Shown here piece by piece: positions 1 to 7,916 of a stretch of 34,517 nucleotides of DNA; position 1 is the stretch's first letter; the number at the start of each line of letters is the position of its first letter. The position numbers and the translations under genes are program-made. A model generated the notes under the pieces. The model was given only the letters and a program-made list of their open reading frames with translations. It was not told the origin of the DNA and did no database searches. This DNA comes from Rickettsiales bacterium (GTDB lineage: Bacteria > Pseudomonadota > Alphaproteobacteria > Rickettsiales > Rickettsiaceae): assembly GCA_947456795.1 (NCBI GenBank), contig CANGTI010000004.1:1-34517 (forward strand), read 5' to 3'.

Positions 1-882
1 CTTGGTGAGCTCGAGCTGATACTGGGGAAAAAGCTGATACACAGGTCCCCTAGTGGAGAGGTGACGAGTAGCTTTAGTGGCAGATTCTTTATGCCAACAG
101 ACGCTGGTATGAAGTGGTATCTTTTGATTGGAGAGTTGTTGAGAGGTTTAGGGGATGAATCTAGTCCGTCTTTTGAGTGGATGGCTGGGATCGGTTTGGG
201 TGAGGTAAGGCACACATTGTTAACATCGACTATGGTGGTCGTTTCTTTTTCTTTAAGTGGTAATATGCAAAATCTTAAAATTTTTACTAATGATTTTTTA
301 TCTTTTTATTTTTTAGAGCCTTTGTTGGAAGAGTTGATGCAAAAACACAATTCGATGACATTTTCCACCTTTGGTTCTGAGAAGGAACATCTTTCTGACT
401 TTGACATTTATTTTCTTCCCCACGAACTACCGCTTCCCAATCTTTCTTCAGAATTAATAATTGAAAGCAAGCTTGGTCTGTATGCGCATCCTTCCTACAT
501 CGACAAACATGGTGTTCCAAAAAATCTAGGAGAGATAGAAAGTCACGTTATGGTGCGCAACAAAGCGTGCAGAGTCATTCAGTCTTTAGGTATGGATAAG
601 TACAAGACCATAAATAATTATAAGCCCCTTTTTTATAAAAAGAGTTGTATAGAGTTTGATACTTATCTTTCTATGCTTAGGCTTTGCGAGAGGGGGCATG
701 GCATTATGCCTGGCACTGAGATTGGCATACGCAAGATTTGTACAACATTGCAAAAACTACCTTTGCTTGAAGACGAAGGAGATTATTCGTATTTTAAGTT
801 TACTCTTGGTTGGCACGAAAAGCATAATTCTTCTCAAATTGTGGAGGATTTAAAAAACGGTCTTCATGCTTTTTGTAATTAG
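1..882 (+). CDS. LysR-type transcriptional regulator, 5' end outside window
   Basis: The reading frame is open from base 1, so the true start lies upstream of the window; the GTG at 61 is inside the gene. The first residues read LGELELILGKKLIHRS, which matches the end of the LysR winged helix-turn-helix (the usual I-x-x-LE-x-x-LG-x-x-LF-x-R pattern), followed by the typical (L/P)T-x-AG at about residues 33-36. The rest (about residue 85 to the end) has the alternating pattern of a LysR effector-binding domain, including a 'G-LGLYAHPSYI' type strand and 'LCERGHGIMPG', the usual region before the last strand. The effector is unknown. It lies 49 bases upstream of an MHS transporter on the same strand, so it may regulate that gene or share its transcript. 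Family assignment is fairly secure even though most of the DNA-binding domain is not visible. Confidence 0.8.
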   Translation, partial: LGELELILGKKLIHRSPSGEVTSSFSGRFFMPTDAGMKWYLLIGELLRGLGDESSPSFEWMAGIGLGEVRHTLLTSTMVVVSFSLSGNMQNLKIFTNDFLSFYFLEPLLEELMQKHNSMTFSTFGSEKEHLSDFDIYFLPHELPLPNLSSELIIESKLGLYAHPSYIDKHGVPKNLGEIESHVMVRNKACRVIQSLGMDKYKTINNYKPLFYKKSCIEFDTYLSMLRLCERGHGIMPGTEIGIRKICTTLQKLPLLEDEGDYSYFKFTLGWHEKHNSSQIVEDLKNGLHAFCN

Positions 883-920
883 GATCTTTGCTTTGCAATT
901 GTTTAATCTCAATCATATTT

Positions 921-926
921 AGGGGG
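921..926 (+). promoter_or_regulatory. Strong Shine-Dalgarno site of the MHS transporter gene
   Basis: AGGGGG lies 5 bases before the ATG at 932. This is notable because most starts in the window have no recognisable Shine-Dalgarno sequence; it supports the chosen start. Confidence 0.6.
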
Positions 927-931
927 ATGTA

Positions 932-2215
932 ATGGAAGTTTTGAGTATTCGTGATAACAGAGCGGGGGTGAGGCGTACTACATTTGCAACCTTGATCGGG
1001 ACTGTTTTAGAACAGTACGATATGGTGATTTACATCCATTTGATTCCAGTTATTGCTCCTTTGTGTTTTGCTCCTAGTACTGACGGAGGACAAAGTATTT
1101 TGCTACAAGGCTTTTTTAGTTTCGCTATGGGCTATCTTTTGCGACCTATTGGGGGGATACTTTTTGGACATTTGGGAGATAGATTTGGTAGAAAAAGGGC
1201 CCTTTTGGTTGCAATTGGGTGTATGTCGGTTCCTACTTTTATCATAGGTGCTTTGCCATCTCATGCGCAGATTGGAGTTCTATCTGGGGTAATTTTATAC
1301 TTAGCAAGGGGCGTACAAAGTCTTTCTGTTGTTGGGGAGCTCGCAAGCTCTGCCATCATAACAGTTGAAAACGCTCCATTGAGTCGTAAAAATTTCTTTA
1401 GCTGCCTTTGGAGTGCTTCCTTTTTTATGGGGGGTGTGTTAGGGGGGGTATCGGGATGGTTTTTTACTCAGTCGTTTATGCCTTCTTGGTCTTGGCGGCT
1501 TGCCTTTTTTTTAGGGGCCTTTATTGCAGTTGTTGGTCTCTACATTAGGGTAAAGGCAGTTGAGACAGCCGAATTTCAATTGCTTGTAGAGCAAAAAAAG
1601 TTACTCAGACTGCCTGTGATGGAGACTTTGAAAAAGGATTGGGTTAGTCACCTTTGTTATATTGGAATGATTAGTAGTGTTGTTGCTGTATACACATATA
1701 TGGTTGTTGTTGGACCTGGAATCATGAGAAAGAACTTTCACTTTAGTGTGCATGCAACTCTTGAAGTTACCACTTTAGCTACTCTTGTTACGGTTCTTTC
1801 AATACTGATTTTTGGCTTTATTGCTGATTTGATCGGCAGAAAAAAAGTTTTTGTATTTGGGCTGTTTTTGATCTCTGTCTTTATTACTCTTGCGTTTAGA
1901 GAATCCGAACTTGGGTCTTTAAAGAGTTTTTTGACTTTTCACTTTTTAGCAGCATTTGGTGTAGGAGTTTTGAATTCTACTTATGCTTTGTTATCAAAGT
2001 CGATGTATTTGACTGAGAGACGATGCTCTGGTAGCTCATTTGCAGAAGGTCTAGGAGCTGCGATTTTTGCAGGTGCTGCTCCTTTTGCGTTTGCCTTTCT
2101 TAGAGTAAAAACAGAAAGCGCTTGGGGTCCATCATTGTATATATATTTGTGCGCATTTTTGGCAATGGTTGGAGTGTATTTTGCCCCCAATTTTTTAAAG
2201 AGCGAGTCTAGCTAG
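932..2215 (+). CDS. MFS transporter, metabolite:H+ symporter (ProP-like) family
   Basis: A 427-residue integral membrane protein with about 12 hydrophobic segments. The N-terminal 'GTVLEQYDMVIY' corresponds to the MHS-family motif G-T-x-(L/I)-E-x-(Y/F)-D. The MFS loop motif GHLGDRFGRKRA follows at about residues 85-96, and a second copy, FIADLIGRKK, at about 296-305 marks the second six-helix bundle. Members move osmolytes or organic acids such as proline/betaine, citrate or alpha-ketoglutarate by proton symport; the substrate cannot be read from the sequence. The protein lacks the C-terminal coiled coil of E. coli ProP. ProP-like paralogues are common in Rickettsiales (family knowledge). It follows the LysR gene on the same strand and is convergent with priA. 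Confidence 0.85.
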   Translation: MEVLSIRDNRAGVRRTTFATLIGTVLEQYDMVIYIHLIPVIAPLCFAPSTDGGQSILLQGFFSFAMGYLLRPIGGILFGHLGDRFGRKRALLVAIGCMSVPTFIIGALPSHAQIGVLSGVILYLARGVQSLSVVGELASSAIITVENAPLSRKNFFSCLWSASFFMGGVLGGVSGWFFTQSFMPSWSWRLAFFLGAFIAVVGLYIRVKAVETAEFQLLVEQKKLLRLPVMETLKKDWVSHLCYIGMISSVVAVYTYMVVVGPGIMRKNFHFSVHATLEVTTLATLVTVLSILIFGFIADLIGRKKVFVFGLFLISVFITLAFRESELGSLKSFLTFHFLAAFGVGVLNSTYALLSKSMYLTERRCSGSSFAEGLGAAIFAGAAPFAFAFLRVKTESAWGPSLYIYLCAFLAMVGVYFAPNFLKSESS

Positions 2216-2427
2216 ATAGTCCTGATTTTTGGTGATGATGATCTAGGATGTGTTTGCATAGGGCATCTATATTATTGAGTATCTGAAATTGACGCTACGG
2301 TCTTATGAAATGTGCGCGTCTAATACATGTGAAGAGAAGCTAAGAGTTTAATAAGATAAATCTAGTTGTTGCACAGTGATGTTTGACCCTAGGAAAAGCT
2401 GATGCATACAAGTGTCGATTGGTTCTT

Positions 2428-4401
2428 TCACGAGAGATCATAAGGATCAACGTCGATTTTGATGTGCACTTTGTTAGGCCTTTTTATTGTGCTTAGCCAT
2501 CTTGCTAGGTGATCTTTGAGATCGACATCTTTTTCTGCTATTAGCAACATCTTAATTCTACTTTCCTTATTGATTTGTGCAATTCTGGCATCTACAGGTC
2601 CAAATATCTTAACTTTCGTATGCTTTAAGTGTGTAAATCTTAGTTCCGATGAGTATTTTTCTGCACTTTTCTTGCAAGAGGAAGAAATGAGTATTTTTAC
2701 AGCTCTACTAAAAGGGGGTAGGTTTGTCTTTTTGCGCTGATCTAGCTCCCATTGTATAAAGCCTAAAAAATCGTTTTCTTTTACTAGTTGCATAAATTTG
2801 CTATTGGGAAAATATGTCTGTATACAGACAAGACCTTCTTTTTGTTCTCTTCCTGATCTGCCTCCTACTTGATGTAAAAGTTGAAAAGTACTTTCAAGGG
2901 TGCGAATATTTTCTCCTGAAAGTCCTATATCTGCATCAATTACTCCCACCATTGTTAAATTTGGAAAATGATGCCCCTTAGTAATTATTTGAGTACCAAT
3001 GAGTATGTCTAGTTTGTGTGCTGCAAAATTGCGAAATGTAATGTCTATTGTTTTATTGTAGGGACTATCTCTGCTGACAATTGCGGATTTATAATTGGGT
3101 AACCGAAGCGCTAGTTCTTCTGCTATTCTTTCCACTCCTGGTCCACATATTACGTTACTTTCTTTAGATTCGCATTTTGTACATATTTTGGGTATTGGCT
3201 TTGTATGATTGCAATGATGACATTTAAGCACTGCTTGTTGTTTGTGTAATACTAGCCAAGTACTGCAGAATATGCATTTTTGTCTTAATCCACAATTTGA
3301 GCATAACACTAAAGGCGCGTAGCCTCTTCTGTTTAGAAAAAGTAGTACTTGATTTCCATTTTCTAAAGCTTTTAGCATTTGAATGTACATTTGGTCGCAT
3401 ATCCAGAATCTAGGCCTTTCATTTTGTTTGGTTATTTCTAGGATTTGTACTTTGGGCATTTGTGCTTGAGCAAATCGCGTTGGCAATGTGACGTAAGCAT
3501 ACTTTTTTGCGAGCATGTTTTGATAAGTCTCGGTGGAGGGGGTTGCAGAGCCAAGCAGTACGAATGTTTTGCATAAGAATCCACGCAGCACGGCCATATC
3601 TCTTGCGTTGTAACAAAAATGACTTTCTTGCTTGTATGATTGATCGTGTTCTTCATCTACAACTATTAACCCTAGATTTTTATAAGGTAGGAATAGGGCG
3701 CTGCGTACTCCAATAATGATTGATGCAGTTCCAAAGATTATTTGCTGTAAAGCTTGAGATTTCTTTTTAGTACTAATTTTTGAATGCCAGACTATTGGGG
3801 TTATTTTAAAAACCTTGTGAAAATTGTTTAACATTTGTGTAGTTAACGCAATTTCGGGGAGCAAGATTAACACTTGCATACCTTGCTCTAGGTATTTTTG
3901 CACAAGGTGCATATAGATAGCAGTTTTGCCAGAACCTGTGACTCCGTGAAGCAAAGTCGTATAATACTTTTGATCTTTAATGATTTGGGATAATTTTTCA
4001 AAGGCATCTTTTTGCTCTAGCGAAAGGATTGGTAACTCCGTTTGTTGATCTTGCTGTTGTCCTAAAGAGAGCTCTAGTATTTTAATTTGGACTGGAATTG
4101 CTGCCTTAATAGATGCTCCTAATGCAACGCAGTAGTAAGTGCTTGCAAATTGTAAAAACTCTAGGTATTGAGAGTCTAGGGAGATGCCAATTTTATTATG
4201 AATTAGCCTGATATTATATTTGAATGGTTTTGAATCAATCAAATCAATTAGTATTGCGGACATAGTTTTATTTCTAAAGGGTACCTCTACTAGATCTCCT
4301 ATAGAAATCTCTAAGCCAGTGGGGATGTCATAAATAAGGCTTTCTATGTGCTCTTGGGGTAGTGCAACTAGGGCCAATTTTTTCTTCGAATTGCTTGTCA
4401 T
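2428..4401 (-). CDS. priA: Primosomal protein N' (PriA), replication-restart helicase
   Basis: A 657-residue superfamily 2 helicase that reloads the replicative helicase at stalled forks. Visible motifs are Walker A GVTGSGKT (153-160), DEEH box (VVDEEHDQSYKQ), LGSATPS (motif III), and VGGRSGRE (motif VI). All four paired-cysteine knuckles of the PriA zinc region are present (CSNC, CIFC, CHHC, CTKC), so both zinc sites look intact. The N-terminal DNA-binding domain precedes the helicase core. Length is slightly under the E. coli protein (about 730), mostly in the N-terminal part. The ATG at 4401 directly abuts a TTAA-N7-TTAA box, so expression could depend on CtrA. It is divergent from the unrecognised gene at 4529 and convergent with the MHS transporter gene. 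Confidence 0.95.
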   Translation of the reverse strand: MTSNSKKKLALVALPQEHIESLIYDIPTGLEISIGDLVEVPFRNKTMSAILIDLIDSKPFKYNIRLIHNKIGISLDSQYLEFLQFASTYYCVALGASIKAAIPVQIKILELSLGQQQDQQTELPILSLEQKDAFEKLSQIIKDQKYYTTLLHGVTGSGKTAIYMHLVQKYLEQGMQVLILLPEIALTTQMLNNFHKVFKITPIVWHSKISTKKKSQALQQIIFGTASIIIGVRSALFLPYKNLGLIVVDEEHDQSYKQESHFCYNARDMAVLRGFLCKTFVLLGSATPSTETYQNMLAKKYAYVTLPTRFAQAQMPKVQILEITKQNERPRFWICDQMYIQMLKALENGNQVLLFLNRRGYAPLVLCSNCGLRQKCIFCSTWLVLHKQQAVLKCHHCNHTKPIPKICTKCESKESNVICGPGVERIAEELALRLPNYKSAIVSRDSPYNKTIDITFRNFAAHKLDILIGTQIITKGHHFPNLTMVGVIDADIGLSGENIRTLESTFQLLHQVGGRSGREQKEGLVCIQTYFPNSKFMQLVKENDFLGFIQWELDQRKKTNLPPFSRAVKILISSSCKKSAEKYSSELRFTHLKHTKVKIFGPVDARIAQINKESRIKMLLIAEKDVDLKDHLARWLSTIKRPNKVHIKIDVDPYDLS

Positions 4402-4417
4402 TTAAGCAATGGTTAAC
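4402..4417. promoter_or_regulatory. CtrA-type binding box (TTAA-N7-TTAAC)
   Basis: TTAAGCAATGGTTAAC fits the full alphaproteobacterial CtrA consensus TTAA-N7-TTAA exactly, and its reverse strand contains TTAACCAT, the preferred half-site. It sits between the divergent priA (ATG ends at 4401) and the gene starting at 4529. Being against the priA start codon, it would repress priA if its promoter lies here, or act about 110 bases upstream of the other gene. Rickettsiales retain CtrA (established knowledge); binding here is inferred. Confidence 0.55.
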
Positions 4418-4528
4418 TAATTGTTGATATCGCTTTAATTATCTGATAGTAGTCGTATGTGTTCTTTTTTGCTATTTAGCATTCATCCTATGAGAGATCA
4501 CGCTCATCCTTCTTAATATTTAAAAACT

Positions 4529-6073
4529 ATGAATAAAAGCTCGAATATTGTTTCTAATGTAAAGAAAATCTTTGCTGTTTTGGTTTTTTCCTTGATTACG
4601 TATTCAGGGTACAGTACTTGGAGCGCGTACCAGTACTCTAAGTCTTCTTCTCCTTTTGAGATGGGAGCTTGTAGGCTTGGATCTTATGGGCTTGCTTTGC
4701 TGCAAAGCCCAAAGGGTCAAGAAGATTTGTTATGTATGTTGCATTTAAATGGCTCCTTGAATCTGGAAAGGGTGTGGCATGATTTGCACGGAATGGGACA
4801 AATTAATGATCCTAAAAGAGCATTTCAATCTATAAGCAATGCTTTATTCGTTGCGGGTGCTAATCAAGAAGATTCTGGATTGCTTAATTTGAAATCCCTC
4901 AGAAAGAATTTCTTAAAAGACTCTGGTTTGGATGCTCAAGATGCTGCGGATCTTATACTTTATATGGTTCAAAATTCATTTAATCGTAAAATTGGTCAAG
5001 AAAGATACGAAATTGCTTTGCATCAATGGACTCAAGAGAGTAAGGATGCATATTTGAAAGCAGCAAGGGGCCTGCATCTGATTGACAGAATAGAACCAAA
5101 ACAACAAGTGTATCATCAGTGTTGGGTTTGTGGCGCATCAAGGCTGGGTCTTTTAAAAAGACTTATTGACACGGAGTACATGCTCAATAAAAAAGGGATT
5201 AAGATTACAGATAAAAAGTATGTTTTAACTGGCAATAGAGAGCTCTGGGCTAATATTGATGGTATTGAGCCTAGTATCCGTGCAGCACTTTTGAAGGCTA
5301 AGGAAGAAAAATTGGATTTGGACGAATTCTCCGTTGTCTCCCATGCGGGAGAGTCAAGAACCCTAGAAGGGAAAGAGTATATTGAATATCTAGCAAAAAT
5401 TAATGGAGTAACTTTGAATTTGACCAAACCTTTTGTGAGTTGTGAAGATGCCAATCAATGTGCTGTTGGTAGGTTTCCTGGTAGAGAATATCCAAATTAT
5501 CAGGGAAAAGTTGAAAAAAGGTTGAACGAAACTTTAATGGTTAAAGATCTTATTAACAGCTTTTTTCCTGATAAGCAATTTTACCTAATTGATAGCCCTG
5601 GCATTGATGGCAAGCGCCCAGATACTTTGAGTACGACGATGGAAGCGGCCCAGAATTTGGCAAGAGAAATCTCTGAAGGTAAATTTGGAGAGGAGAAGAG
5701 TTTTCAAATTTTCTATCAAAGTAACAATCCTTTCATAGAGCGTCAGGCTTTAGTTGCTCAGCAAGCAATTGATGAAGCATTAAAAGAATTTCACTTAGAT
5801 TCTAAAGGCATTAGGGTTACCGTAGAAGGTGTGGGTTTTGCTTGTAATGATGGTTCTCCAGAATTGATTGCCGCAGAGCTTGCAGCTTTAATTGCAGAAA
5901 AATGGCAATTATGTAAGAAGCATGATGCCATTTCTGGTGTGCATCCAAAGAGAGATATAGCAAATTTGCTTTTTCAGAAAAGGAGCAATGATGTCACAGT
6001 GCCTTTGCTCCCGGTCTTTAAATCTGGTTGGAGCCTCAAGGGTTGGCTAGTAGCATTTTGGGACAATCGTTAG
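4529..6073 (+). CDS. Uncharacterised membrane-anchored protein, possibly DUF218 (SanA/YdcF)-like
   Basis: A 514-residue protein I do not recognise with confidence. Residues about 13-33 form one hydrophobic segment after a basic start, so it is likely exported and anchored, or secreted. The middle and C-terminal order of motifs resembles DUF218 proteins (ElyC/SanA/YdcF): a 'CWVCGASRLGLLKRLI' strand followed by 'KKYVLTGNRELW' (an sGgx-like second strand), an acidic 'NETLMVKDLI', then 'RPDTLSTTMEAAQNLA' and 'QIFYQSNNPFIERQALVA', which resemble the family's S-x-N-T-x-E-N helix and the final T-s-x-(F/Y)-H-x-x-RA element. Key His and Asn residues are replaced, so this is only a structural resemblance. 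The N-terminal 200 residues match nothing I know. No Shine-Dalgarno sequence is visible; the start follows a stop-rich divergent region. It is divergent from priA and convergent with fabZ (37-base gap). Confidence 0.75.
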   Translation: MNKSSNIVSNVKKIFAVLVFSLITYSGYSTWSAYQYSKSSSPFEMGACRLGSYGLALLQSPKGQEDLLCMLHLNGSLNLERVWHDLHGMGQINDPKRAFQSISNALFVAGANQEDSGLLNLKSLRKNFLKDSGLDAQDAADLILYMVQNSFNRKIGQERYEIALHQWTQESKDAYLKAARGLHLIDRIEPKQQVYHQCWVCGASRLGLLKRLIDTEYMLNKKGIKITDKKYVLTGNRELWANIDGIEPSIRAALLKAKEEKLDLDEFSVVSHAGESRTLEGKEYIEYLAKINGVTLNLTKPFVSCEDANQCAVGRFPGREYPNYQGKVEKRLNETLMVKDLINSFFPDKQFYLIDSPGIDGKRPDTLSTTMEAAQNLAREISEGKFGEEKSFQIFYQSNNPFIERQALVAQQAIDEALKEFHLDSKGIRVTVEGVGFACNDGSPELIAAELAALIAEKWQLCKKHDAISGVHPKRDIANLLFQKRSNDVTVPLLPVFKSGWSLKGWLVAFWDNR

Positions 6074-6110
6074 TGTGTTTAAAGACAACATTAATGTTAT
6101 TGATCATTTT

Positions 6111-6542
6111 TTAGTCGGTATCACCTGTCATTGCACTGATTGATGCCGACGCTGCTTTTTTATCATTTACGGTGGCCATTGCATCAAATTTCCACATTGG
6201 TCCCTTTTGTTGAATGATTTTGACTTCTAGTACTAATATGTCTCCGGGTGTGACAGTCTTTCTAAATCTTGCGTGATCTATACCAACGAGATATACGATT
6301 TTGGACTGACTTTGTACAGTTTTGGAGGCAAGGATTGCCGCCAGTTGTGCCATGGCCTCTATTATCAGTACTCCTGGCATTACTTTATGGGATGGAAAAT
6401 GTCCAACGAAATAGGGTTCATTTGCAGAAACATTCTTTATTCCTTTGGCGAATGCACCTATTTGTAGCTCGATAACTCTATCGACCAGTAAAAATGGATA
6501 CCTGTGAGGCAGAATCTTTTCAATTTCGTCGATGTTGATCAT
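6111..6542 (-). CDS. fabZ: 3-hydroxyacyl-[acyl-carrier-protein] dehydratase FabZ
   Basis: A 143-residue hot-dog-fold enzyme that removes water from (3R)-hydroxyacyl-ACP to give trans-2-enoyl-ACP in fatty-acid elongation. HRYPFLLVDRV near the N-terminus and GHFPSHKVMPGVLIIEAMAQ are family signatures, with catalytic His48 and Glu62. The length is normal. In many proteobacteria fabZ sits between lpxD and lpxA; here it stands alone, back to back with fabI (151 bases between starts), which carries out the next step of the cycle. No Shine-Dalgarno sequence is visible upstream of the ATG. Confidence 0.96.
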   Translation of the reverse strand: MINIDEIEKILPHRYPFLLVDRVIELQIGAFAKGIKNVSANEPYFVGHFPSHKVMPGVLIIEAMAQLAAILASKTVQSQSKIVYLVGIDHARFRKTVTPGDILVLEVKIIQQKGPMWKFDAMATVNDKKAASASISAMTGDTD

Positions 6543-6630
6543 AAATTAGGGGCAATTAATAAATTTAAAGGCGAGTTTATTGTGAGTTTTGGGTCTAGTT
6601 AAGTCAAGTATTTTGCCTTCCTTCCTTGAG

Positions 6631-6659
6631 TTGACTGGCCTTTAAATATCTATTAAAAT
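6631..6659 (+). promoter_or_regulatory. Candidate sigma70 promoter of fabI
   Basis: TTGACT (6631-6636), a 17-base spacer and TAAAAT (6654-6659) give near-consensus -35 and -10 boxes about 35 bases before the fabI ATG at 6694. Confidence 0.6.
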
Positions 6660-6693
6660 CCTTTCGATATATTAACTATAGTGACTCTTACTT

Positions 6694-7500
6694 ATGTTGT
6701 TAAAAGGAAAAAGGGGTTTAATTACAGGTGTTGCAAATGAAAGATCGATTGCGTGGGCAATTGCTAAGATGGCAAGTGATCATGGGGCGCAAATAGCTCT
6801 TTCTTATCAAGGAGATATGTTAAGTAAGAGAGTTATTCCCTTAGCAGAAACGATTGGATGCCAACATCTTTATCAAGTAGATTTTTCAAATCAGGAATCT
6901 GTTGATTTGATGTTTGATTCTTTAGAAAACGATTGGGGTCAGTTGGACTTTGTTCTGCATTCGATTGTTTTTGCTCACAAAGAAGACTTAACTGGGCGAT
7001 ATCTCGATACTCCTTTTGAGCATTTTAAAGATTGTCTCAGTATTTCGTGTTACTCAATGAACGCTTTAGTTCGCGGAGCTGAAAAATTAATGCACAATGG
7101 GGGCAGTATAGTCACTCTTACGTACCATGGAGCTAGTAAAGTAGTCCCTTCTTATAATATTATGGGTGTTGCAAAGGCAGCCCTGGAATCCAGTGTGCGG
7201 TATATCGCCTCTGAGATTGGCAAAAATGGTATAAGGGTTAACTCAATTTCTGCTGGACCTATAAAAACCTTAGCAGCAAGTGCGGTACGAGGCATGAGCC
7301 ATATGCTAAAAAAAATACCTCATGTTGCACCCTTAAGGCGTAACATTAATGGAGAAGATGTAGCTGGTGCAGCTCTATATTTCTTCTCTGATCTGTCCAA
7401 AGGTGTGACCGGCGAAAATCATTATGTAGATGCTGGATACAATATTATGGGATTCTTAGATGCTGTTGAAGAGATCAACAAAATCCAAGACGCTGAGTAA
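6694..7500 (+). CDS. fabI: Enoyl-[acyl-carrier-protein] reductase (NADH) FabI
   Basis: A 268-residue short-chain dehydrogenase-type enoyl reductase that completes each elongation cycle. The N-terminal 'GLITGVANERSIAWAIAK' is the FabI form of the nucleotide-binding motif, clearly unlike FabG. The catalytic residues are Tyr144, Tyr154 and Lys161 in TYHGASKVVPSYNIMGVAK, at almost the same positions as in E. coli (Tyr146, Tyr156, Lys163). Length matches the family (about 262). It has its own candidate promoter and no visible Shine-Dalgarno sequence. FabI is the target of triclosan and isoniazid-like drugs in other bacteria. Confidence 0.96.
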   Translation: MLLKGKRGLITGVANERSIAWAIAKMASDHGAQIALSYQGDMLSKRVIPLAETIGCQHLYQVDFSNQESVDLMFDSLENDWGQLDFVLHSIVFAHKEDLTGRYLDTPFEHFKDCLSISCYSMNALVRGAEKLMHNGGSIVTLTYHGASKVVPSYNIMGVAKAALESSVRYIASEIGKNGIRVNSISAGPIKTLAASAVRGMSHMLKKIPHVAPLRRNINGEDVAGAALYFFSDLSKGVTGENHYVDAGYNIMGFLDAVEEINKIQDAE

Positions 7501-7627
7501 GATAGAAAAGGCAGTGCTTAGTGGAGATTTTTTTGCTAATTTACGCCTTTTGAAAGATCTTATTGCACTTAAGCTCTTTCTTCTATTTGAAATGCCACTT
7601 TAAATATGTACAATCAAAGTCAGCTGT

Positions 7628-7657
7628 TTGACTGAGGCATGGAGTCATTTTTATGCT
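7628..7657 (+). promoter_or_regulatory. Candidate promoter of tRNA-Ser
   Basis: TTGACT (7628-7633), an 18-base spacer and TATGCT (7652-7657), ending 16 bases before the tRNA 5' end. The spacing fits transcription starting close to the mature 5' end. Confidence 0.5.
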
Positions 7658-7673
7658 TTCTTTAAACTTTTTT

Positions 7674-7767
7674 GGAGCGGTGGCTGAGTGGCTGAAAGCG
7701 GCGGTTTGCTAAACCGTTGTACGGTGTAAAAATCGTACCGGGGGTTCGAATCCCCCCTGTTCCGCCA
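7674..7767 (+). tRNA. tRNA-Ser (anticodon GCU)
   Basis: A 94-base cloverleaf with a long variable arm, as expected for serine tRNA. The acceptor 5' strand GGAGCGG pairs with CTGTTCC (7757-7763, with G-T pairs); the discriminator is G and CCA is encoded (7765-7767). The anticodon loop TTGCTAA sits on a GCGGT/ACCGT stem, giving GCU, which reads AGC/AGU. The T arm contains GGTTCGAATCC. It stands alone between fabI and mutL. Confidence 0.97.
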
Positions 7768-7916
7768 GTAAAACTTTATGGTTTATTCTTCCTGAGAATC
7801 TATCACCTAATCTGCGTGTTTTGACTGCGTTTTCTATAGAGTAAATTTTAGATAGACAGCTGGGTTATTTATATCATCGTATTGATATTATAGGCATAGG
7901 TTGTAAATATTTTTTA

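Noticed and set aside
61-63. GTG at 61 as the start of the LysR gene
   Set aside because: The frame is open back to base 1 and the upstream residues match the LysR helix-turn-helix end, so the start is outside the window.
5116-5454. Minus-strand 112-aa ORF
   Set aside because: It lies fully inside the 514-aa gene, antisense, with shadow-like composition.
7506-7551. AAAAGGC/GCCTTTT inverted repeat after fabI as a terminator
   Set aside because: The 7-bp stem has a loop of 32 bases and no T run follows.
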